DNA from: an uncultured Mycolicibacterium sp.
GTDB taxonomy: Bacteria; Actinomycetota; Actinomycetes; Mycobacteriales; Mycobacteriaceae
Length of the DNA: 5,224 nucleotides
Direction of reading: 5' to 3'
Assembly: GCF_937941905.1 (NCBI RefSeq)
Contig: NZ_CALDGS010000082.1
Coordinates: 1-5,224 of the forward strand
Both the position numbers and the translations under genes were made by a program. Below the pieces are notes generated by a model. The model ran no database searches, was not told where the DNA came from, and saw only the letters and a program-made list of their open reading frames with translations. Numbering within the stretch: position 1 is the first letter of the stretch; every line of letters starts with the position of its first letter. Below, one piece after another: positions 4,918 to 5,224 of the stretch.

Positions 4918-5224
4918 CTAGAAGACCCGGATCCAGTCGATGATCATGTCGGCCGGGTAGCTGCCGCCGGCGGGTTCACGGCCGCCGGAGCCGCCCACGG
5001 CGATGTTGAACACCGGCACCATGGTGTAGCCGGGGTCGTTGAACGGCCATTCCGGCAGGTCGGTGGCGCGCACCGTGAAGAACGGCTCCTTGCCCGGGGC
5101 CCAGTCCTGCCAGAAGTACATGCCGTCGGGCTGCCAGGTCATCCGCCAGGTGTGCCAGGCGCTGTCGACCGGATACGGCTGGGTCTTGAACATGGTGCCG
5201 TCGAGCTTGGCGTGCACGGTCGCC
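4918..5224 (-). CDS. GH16-family beta-glucanase-like protein, C-terminal part, cut by window edge
   Basis: Only the last 101 residues are in the window. They show the C-terminal half of a family 16 concanavalin-like beta-jelly-roll: SAWHTWRMTWQPDGMYFW corresponds to the conserved strand pair after the active-site strand, WPFNDPGYTMVPVFNIAVGGSGG is the conserved cord with the NxAVGG motif, and PADMIIDWIRVF is the characteristic final strand. The catalytic ExDxxE motif and any signal peptide lie beyond the right edge, so activity cannot be judged. Mycobacterial relatives such as Rv0315 are exported and annotated as possible beta-1,3-glucanases. The product ends with TAG at 4918-4920 and converges on GNAT. 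The GTG at 5217 is internal, not the start. Confidence 0.87.
   Translation of the reverse strand, partial: ATVHAKLDGTMFKTQPYPVDSAWHTWRMTWQPDGMYFWQDWAPGKEPFFTVRATDLPEWPFNDPGYTMVPVFNIAVGGSGGREPAGGSYPADMIIDWIRVF

Overview
The window is very GC-rich, with dense genes on both strands and GTG starts. The gene families point to a mycobacterium, probably a non-tuberculous one: a CelA1-like glycoside hydrolase family 6 protein, a fused HadA/HadB-type dehydratase, and an F420-dependent luciferase-like oxidoreductase of the Rv2161c type. This taxonomic call rests on recognising the families by eye, not on a search.

Layout from left to right. (1) The 5' part of a secreted GH6 endoglucanase runs off the left edge on the minus strand. 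(2) A divergent promoter region (440-584) separates it from a plus-strand fused (3R)-hydroxyacyl-ACP dehydratase (585-1619). (3) A small plus-strand gene for a 30-residue single-pass membrane peptide (1818-1910) has a good Shine-Dalgarno that lies inside a 12-bp inverted repeat. (4) A minus-strand block follows, in transcription order: a small secreted protein (4251-3814), an F420-dependent oxidoreductase (3767-2937), a possible 23-codon ORF (2865-2794) and an EamA/DMT transporter (2797-1898). The small ORF and the transporter overlap at GTGA, and the transporter's 3' end overlaps the membrane-peptide gene tail to tail by 13 bp. (5) A plus-strand GNAT acetyltransferase (4383-4844) is flanked by two direct copies of a 64-bp repeat. 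(6) The C-terminal part of a minus-strand GH16 beta-glucanase-like protein runs off the right edge.

The two edge genes are both exported carbohydrate-active enzymes. The middle genes look like ordinary mycobacterial metabolism (acyl-chain dehydration, F420 redox chemistry, transport), and I see no obvious common pathway.

The least-explained structures are the 64-bp repeat pair bracketing the GNAT gene, each copy carrying a perfect CGCCCAAA/TTTGGGCG dyad, and the inverted repeat over the promoter and ribosome-binding site of the 30-residue peptide. I found no RNA genes, CRISPR array, insertion sequence or attachment site. No gene-free stretch exceeds about 200 bp.
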